From: Lumbricus terrestris
Lineage: Eukaryota > Annelida > Clitellata > Crassiclitellata > Lumbricidae
Assembly (NCBI GenBank): GCA_949752735.1
Contig: OX457052.1
Coordinates: 37,327,868-37,391,867 of the forward strand
Length of the DNA: 64,000 nt
Direction: 5' to 3'
Position 1 is the stretch's first letter. Each line of letters starts with the position of its first letter. A program made the position numbers and the translations under genes. The notes beneath the pieces are model-generated. The model was not told where the DNA came from and did not search any database. It saw only the letters and a program-made list of their open reading frames with translations. Positions 58,845 to 64,000 of the stretch are shown here, piece by piece.

Positions 58845-59116
58845 CCGTTCCGTTCCTAGCCATCCTCGGTACGAGGTTCGGCCGCATCATGCACGATGTT
58901 CCTCCAACGATTCCTGTCCTCCGTCATTCTTAGCATTTCTCCCATGTACAAGCCCGTCCATGTCTTTATGTTGTCCAGCCAATTCGTTCTTGGCCTTCCT
59001 CTTCCTCTACCTCCAGGAATTGTGCCCTGCATGATCTCTTTCTCTATGCATGTTCCCTCCTTTCTCATGATGTGACCGAAGTATATCAATTTTCTTTCTT
59101 TGACTGTTCTTAGCAT
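58845..59116 (-). pseudogene. LINE ORF2 C-terminal fragment with (GGAAC)n tail
   Basis: Minus strand: MLRTVKERKLIYFGHIMRKE, CIEKEIMQGTIPGGRGRGRP, RTNWLDNIKTWTGL, MLRMTEDRNRWRNIVHDAAE, stop, then GGAACGGAACGGAACG. It matches 40030 closely. Confidence 0.87.
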
Positions 59117-59127
59117 GGTGTGAAGAG

Positions 59128-59195
59128 GAACATGCTAAGAACAGTTAAAGAAGGAAAAATGATATACTTCGGTATGGTCATGGGAAAATAACCGA
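59128..59195 (+). pseudogene. inverted second piece of the same LINE
   Basis: CATGCTAAGAACAGTTAAAG through ATATACTTCGGTATGG repeats on the plus strand what 59116-59065 has on the minus strand. The two lie head to head, about 15 bp apart. Confidence 0.8.
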
Positions 59196-59199
59196 CCAG

Positions 59200-59284
59200 A
59201 AGGTAAACCAGAATAAATGGCCATGCAATTATATAGTCAAGACGAGCTGAGACAAAGCAGTGTACAAGTGTAGTTGCAGCGCCA

Positions 59285-59354
<70 letters not shown>

Positions 59355-59450
59355 TGAGCGACAGTGCGAAACTGGCGCAGCCGATAGAAACAGGAGCGAC
59401 TGAGACGATTCAGGTGAGGTACAAAAGTAAGTTCCTGGTCTAGTTGATAG
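59200..59450 (-). pseudogene. CR1/L2-like LINE fragment split by (CT)n
   Basis: The minus strand reads LDQELTFVPHLNRLSRSCFY, RLRQFRTVAHSLS, then (CT)n (59287-59352), and then a continuation like AATTLVH-F and RLDY. In the intact LINE (41576-41725) VARSLTPTAAATLVHSF is continuous, so the microsatellite grew within the coding sequence. Confidence 0.82.
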
Positions 59451-59629
59451 AAGTTAACATCAACCATAACTTATTTTATACTATAACTGTGATCCTGAAT
59501 TTCCTTACATTTATTTAAACACTATTTCGACGATATTGAAGAGGCGCTATAGAAATGAATGAACAAACGAATTTTGCGACATGAGCGTATCTGTTAGAAT
59601 TTACTGAGCTCAGCTATAAAGTTGTTGTG

Positions 59630-59925
59630 TGTATGTGCACTTGCCATAGCACCCCTTCAGGGTTGCTACTCAGAAGCGTTCCCGTCTACAGTGCGGCCAT
59701 AAATCGGAGTTTCACACCGAAGCGCTGAGCATTGGGGTTACATGGGGCTAGCGGGACATGCCCTATTCTGACTGACCTTTTCTTGGAATCCGCCCGATAT
59801 ATTGAAGGTGTGAGTGAAGAGCGTGCCCACGGTCCCTTCGCGGCGACTTGAGGTGGATTCGAACCTGCAACCCTTCGGCTGGAAGTCAAAAGAACATACC
59901 CACTACACAACCGCGTCCCACATTT
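59630..59925 (-). repeat. tRNA-derived SINE (family 1), longest copy
   Basis: Minus strand: GACGCGGTTGTGTAGTGGGT (A box), GCAGGTTCGAATCCACC (B box), GCGCTTCGGTGTGAAACTCC and GGGAACGCTTCTGAGTAGCA with CCTGAAGGGGTGCTATGG. It has ~80 bp of extra sequence in the middle compared with 48560. Confidence 0.88.
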
Positions 59926-59929
59926 TTTA

Positions 59930-60570
59930 TACCCAACCTTTTATGAAATAATTTTAGACTTTCCCTGAAATGACTCATTTGCCAAGTATCTCGAAATTGC
60001 AATTATTTGATGTACTTTAGATGGTGAACGGAATTAATTAATCGATTATGATATATAGATTAATTATTATGTATTCCAATTAAGGTAATTACGACGATAT
60101 CGCCCTAGTGAAATAATTGATATCGAAAACAATGCATATACAATTCGATCATTAGACACCCGAATAGAAGATGTTGCAAATGTTATATATATATATATTT
60201 TGGAATATGATCGACTATTAAATCGCGTTACTTGTCTCTTTCAACTACTTTACTGATAGTAATCTATTCCATTAATCTCCAAAGTTTTACCTCGATTTTA
60301 GTAAATTGGTGTCTGTTACATAGCCTACGCCCTACAGCGTGCAAACTTTAGAAATTGGATGAACTACCTTCAACCCACAGAAAAGTTAATCATTGTACAC
60401 GCTGAAACGATGTTTTTTATCGACTGTTTATTTTGAAAGGACAATTAATTTTCATCCCGTAAAGTTTAATCACAATCACCGAAAAATATACAATGCAGCT
60501 ATAATTGCACTGCATGGCAGTATGCATGCGAAAGTTTCTCTTCGAAACAGAATGCCTAATAATAATAATT
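59930..60570. other. gene-free AT-rich DNA
   Basis: No gene or clear repeat seen. Confidence 0.4.
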
Positions 60571-60571
60571 T

Positions 60572-60790
60572 AGTTTTCGTTTATACAATAATCGGGTTGA
60601 CAGACCGCAACCGATTACAGTGTACGATAATTATGATGCAGTTGCCTTAATTTACGTTACTCTTGACTACTATCAGAACAGACAACCTGAAGCACATTGA
60701 TGCTAATAGCAGCCTACAAAGCACTTCTGTCATAATGTGGTTTCGGACACCGAACTCAGCTCCGCTTGTCTCCATGCCCGTGTGCTAGCC
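60572..60790 (-). repeat. SINE/LINE with family-2 tail
   Basis: Minus strand: CACTGTAATCGGTTGCGGTC, TGTCAACCCGATTATTG, TATAAACGAAAACTAAATTA. This matches the ends of the SINE at 26820 and the LINE at 24753. The upstream part was not identified. Confidence 0.65.
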
Positions 60791-60839
60791 AACATTCTTT
60801 GATTCATTTATGCATTCGTTAATTAAATCATTAATTAAT

Positions 60840-60985
60840 TGATTCATTCATTCGTTTAATCATTCATTCATTCATTCGCTCGTTTATTCATTCATTCATT
60901 CATTTATTCATTAGCTGTTTGGACTAATATTGAGCTCTTCAGAAACCTATTCAGGAGCGCTTCCAGTTCAGCCACGGCAAGAGAA
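60840..60985 (-). repeat. LINE/SINE 3' tail with (GAAT)n
   Basis: Minus strand: GGAAGCGCTCCTGAATAGGT with CTGAAGAGCTC, followed by a long (GAATGAAT)n run. Confidence 0.78.
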
Positions 60986-60989
60986 AAGA

Positions 60990-62450
60990 GAAAAGGTCGT
61001 GACTTTTTGCTCTCACAGGACGACGAGTAATCTGTAGTTTAAAGATGTCTCAGTTTACTTTTCAACTCTGTAGTTAATAACGACGATCTCAAAACATTCG
61101 AAAGTCTGTAAAGTAAGACTAATAGATGCATTGACTTCTCATCCTGATATTGCGGCGAATGTTAATGAGAGCTGCAGCTGACGCACACATGCTTAGATTT
61201 CAGGCATAGGTCTAATTATTCATACCCAATTCGTTCGCTCTTTTTCAAAATCAAAATGCCTACAACGCTGCCTTCCGGTATAATAGGTATAGACCTATTC
61301 CATATTTGAAAATAATGCAGTTAGTGGCATGATTTCATATAATAACACTTCGCAATTTTATCAAACGCTTTTGCATGTCTGTGAAACCAATGAATAAGTT
61401 TAATTTAGGTAAAAAATATAAAATAATGCATCAGTCGTCTGTAATTTTGGTCAATTTTGACCGCGAGACTATAGTCCGAGTTGACGAAGTCGATCGAGTC
61501 GTCGAGAGGTCGGCGAGTCGACAAATTCGATCGAGTCGATCGTCCGCCGGGCCAGGTCGATCGCAGCACACGACTCGATCGACTGCGGGGTACAGCTTAC
61601 AAAGCGCGTCCACCATACGGAGTTCCAACTCAAATCTGCTTATTTGTATGCCTGCAGTGTGTTGTTCAATGAATGCGCTACTGGGTCACCAACGGTAATT
61701 GGAATTATTTTACCATTTCCGGTTCCTTATTAAGAGTGACCATTAAGACTAGTTTCAATTGGCAAAAAGTTCTTTTGGGCGCTCGTCTATATTCTCTTCA
61801 GTGGATATGTAGGTTCTTTTGAATGGTCATGAGGCATTTTACTAGGTCATTATGACTACCATTGGAACAGACCACAAAAAAATTAGAAGGTTGTCTTTTT
61901 AAAAACATAACTTATTGATATTCAATCAAAATAATAACCCAAACTGCCTGGCAGATGACCCGAACGCTTCACTAAATGGTTGAGATCAGAGTATCAATTT
62001 ATAAAATCTGTTGGAGGCGCAATGAAGGTGTATCTGATCCACTATTAACGGAACCGTCGACGCCGACTTTATACCTACTTAATAAGCATGGTGATTTCCT
62101 ACTAGCGCTCGAATGAATCTGAAATAATATAAATATTTCCTGTGAAATATTAAACATTGATTTATTGTTATTCTCAACGACACGGATAGCGCGTAAGATT
62201 TTCTAATTCAATGTTTCTGTATATAATACGTAAATTATAACAAATAAAATCATATAAAAAATGAATTTATTCTGAGGAGAAAAACAACCACAAACCAAAC
62301 GCAGACAAACAGAAAAAATTATATACTGAAAATATTAATATCAATAGGACACCTTGAATATATTGGGCGGCTCCTCATAAAAGGTCATTCAGAATTATAG
62401 GACACCTTAATGACAAAGTTAAATAACCTTTAACTGTACACACGAAGCCG
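60990..62450. other. gene-free DNA with a CpG-rich TCGATCGAG cluster
   Basis: 61488-61584 contains repeated CGATCGAGTCG and GTCGATCG words in a GC-rich patch. Frames through it lack family signs. The rest is AT-rich, with GGACACCTT words near 62345 and 62400. Confidence 0.45.
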
Positions 62451-62455
62451 ATGAA

Positions 62456-62543
62456 GCTCTTAAGTGCTGTAATATGCCGAGCAAATTTCTGTCCAGGGTA
62501 ACGGCCTCTGTTGTCATAGACCGTGGTCAAATCGGATCCATCC
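62456..62543 (-). repeat. 88-bp interspersed repeat, copy 4
   Basis: Same frame as the others with R to T (DLTTVYDNRGRYPGQ). GGATGG is repeated at its start. Confidence 0.87.
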
Positions 62544-62654
62544 ATCCATGCAATGACAGCCATTAGAATTTACGATGAGTTGTGTGACATTATTATGAAT
62601 CTTCGTCAAAACGTATTCATGGCGTTCGTAGCCAGTCTTATCCATACGACTTGC

Positions 62655-63115
62655 AAGCCTATTTCCATTTTCTGGCAGCAGGGGTCAGACTGACGTTGCG
62701 GTTGGAACAATAAGCCAGACTGTAATAGAGGCCCTGTAGTCCAGGGTGTCCTCAAACCGCCTGCGCATGAACTCTGCTAAGACTCAGCTTATCTGGCATG
62801 GCACGCCCCGGCAGTTCATTAAATTTGATCGTGTCTCTTTCTCCGTGAAAATTATATCCAAATTTCACTTTGCACCTCAGTCCTGGATTTGGGTGTCATC
62901 CTAGACCAGGAACTCACATTTACGCGGCACATTAACCTTCTATGTGGCAGCTGTTACATCCAGCTTTGGCAGCTCAAGGTCATTCCCTGCTCTTTGACTC
63001 CCTGCGTAGCCTCAACAATTGTTCATGCGCTTGTATTTTCACGTCCCGGCTACAGCACCCCATAAGCTTATACGACGGACTTCCGCCGTGTCTGGTAGAA
63101 TCCAGAAAAATTAAT
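62655..63115 (+). pseudogene. degenerate CR1/L2-like LINE RT fragment
   Basis: SSNRLRMNSAKTQLIWHGTP matches SSNRLRLNSLKTQFIWPGTR of the LINE at 40916. Further on GVILDQELTFTRHI-like and CYIQLWQL pieces follow in different frames. Stops and shifts show old age. Confidence 0.8.
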
Positions 63116-63255
63116 ATGGTCCTTTGAACGCCGCGGCAAGGGCTGCTGTGCAATCGGAGTAGGCCTATATAATTGTGATCACGTGATGCCGCTACTTGCT
63201 TACTTCCCATCGGATTGAATCTAAGATCTGTTTGCTAGTTTACAAGTCTCTAAAT

Positions 63256-64000
63256 CAGGGGTTCTCAATTTTTTTCGTCCCGCGACACACTTAAACTTGC
63301 TATCAAATTTGGCGACACACCATTCAATCGTCATGTGTAAATGTCGTAAAAATATAAAAAAAGGGCCAAAGTTAAACATGTCTATTTATTTCAAATTTGC
63401 TCTCAAACTTATTTATCCTTCTAAAATGCTAAACTGCTGACATTTTAAATAAATGAAAATAATTATATTGAATTTCTTTCCAATTTTTATGATTCTAAAA
63501 TTCTAAATTATTCTTCTGATCCCAATCTATAGTCGTTTCTACAACTCGACGTCAATTTAGTCACCTAATTACTAAGACCTTGTAGTCATAACAGTTAATA
63601 GGATCTTTGTTCTTGGATTTTTCTTTGGATCATATTAAAACGCAGTTCCACAGTTTTTGTAAATGCAATTCGTAAGCAGGCTGAGAGGGCACCTCCGACA
63701 AGTTTGTTCCTATTCTTGTTCTTTATGTTGATCATCTGAGAAAAGCCCTGTTCAGATAAGTAGGAGCTTTGAAAGGAAACCAGCTCCTTGATAGCTTTGC
63801 TTGCAAGTGATTTGTAATGTTCTTCTTTGTACGTCTTTGCCCAGAACTGAGTTCTTGATAATAATGCCCTTCATTCTGGAATCACATTGCAGATCAACAA
63901 GTCTTTCCTGTTCATTGTTGTCCAATTCTGCTCCATTGATGTTGTCTCTGATGAATGGGTTCAACATCCACCTTGTCTTCTTAATATCAGCATCTGAAGA
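63256..64000 (-). mobile_element. hAT element with transposase, running off the right edge
   Basis: The left end CAGGGGTTCTCAATTTTTTT is a common hAT terminus, and the minus-strand transposase C-terminus lies ~340 bp inside it. The other end and target duplication are outside the window (left flank CTCTAAAT). Confidence 0.82.
63595..64000 (-). pseudogene. hAT transposase C-terminal part (frameshifted)
   Basis: The first frame has KKTRWMLNPFIRDN and NNEQERLVDLQCDSRMKGI, the NPF ... EQxxLxDLxxDxxLK pattern of ZBED/FAM200-like hAT transposases. After a shift near 63800 it continues KELVSFQSSYLSEQGFSQMI, NIKNKNRNKLVGGALSACLR and ends IQEQRSY stop. The SxYLCExGFSxM-NIKxKxRNxL motif is the dimerisation region, with C changed to S. 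The N-terminal BED finger and catalytic acids lie outside the window. Confidence 0.82.

Overview
The window is nuclear DNA of a metazoan, most likely a marine invertebrate. Genes are split by phase-1 introns with GT..AG borders, there are no operons, and most of the sequence is transposable elements and microsatellites. The first element is a Ty3/gypsy retroelement whose pol ends at RNase H, directly before the LTR. That domain order is known from Gmr1-like elements of deuterostomes, so I lean towards an invertebrate deuterostome (inference; the species cannot be named from this sequence).

The only convincing host genes form a tandem family on the + strand. Each complete member has a 64-nt first exon (signal peptide), an optional Thr/Ser-rich middle exon, and a large last exon of about 350 codons with WD/NHL-like blade repeats, read here as a secreted beta-propeller. 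There is a 3' fragment cut by the LTR element (1177-1592), gene 2 (7601-9498, two exons), a decayed copy (11836-12270), gene 3 (18093-20491, three exons, frameshifted middle exon), gene 4 (28325-30586), gene 5 (34186-36581) and another decayed copy (37130-37560). Genes 3, 4 and 5 sit in large tandem duplication units that share an upstream CTCTGC-type hexamer array, a TGACGTCA-like site and, for 3 and 4, the same polyadenylation region, (GA)n array, Helitron-like end and tRNA-derived SINE. Insertions in one unit are matched by empty sites in another.

Transposons include two piggyBac-like elements with TTAA duplications (one keeps an acidic transposase N-terminal relic), several hAT elements with exact 8-bp target duplications (two carry internal satellites with alternating-dimer structure), mariner relics with long inverted repeats, two Helitrons, and a hAT transposase at the right edge.

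From about 37.5 kb to the end I find no convincing host gene. This part is LINE and SINE debris: a CR1/L2-like LINE whose last codons and stop lie in a 3' hairpin shared with tRNA-derived SINEs; an AAT-tailed LINE with a zinc-finger/restriction-like endonuclease C-terminus; LINE 3' ends with pentanucleotide tails; and at least three unexplained short interspersed repeats, including an 88-bp one kept almost unchanged in four copies. Microsatellites are extreme, with about 1.3 kb of (GTA)n. All element and gene calls come from reading the sequence; no database search was run.
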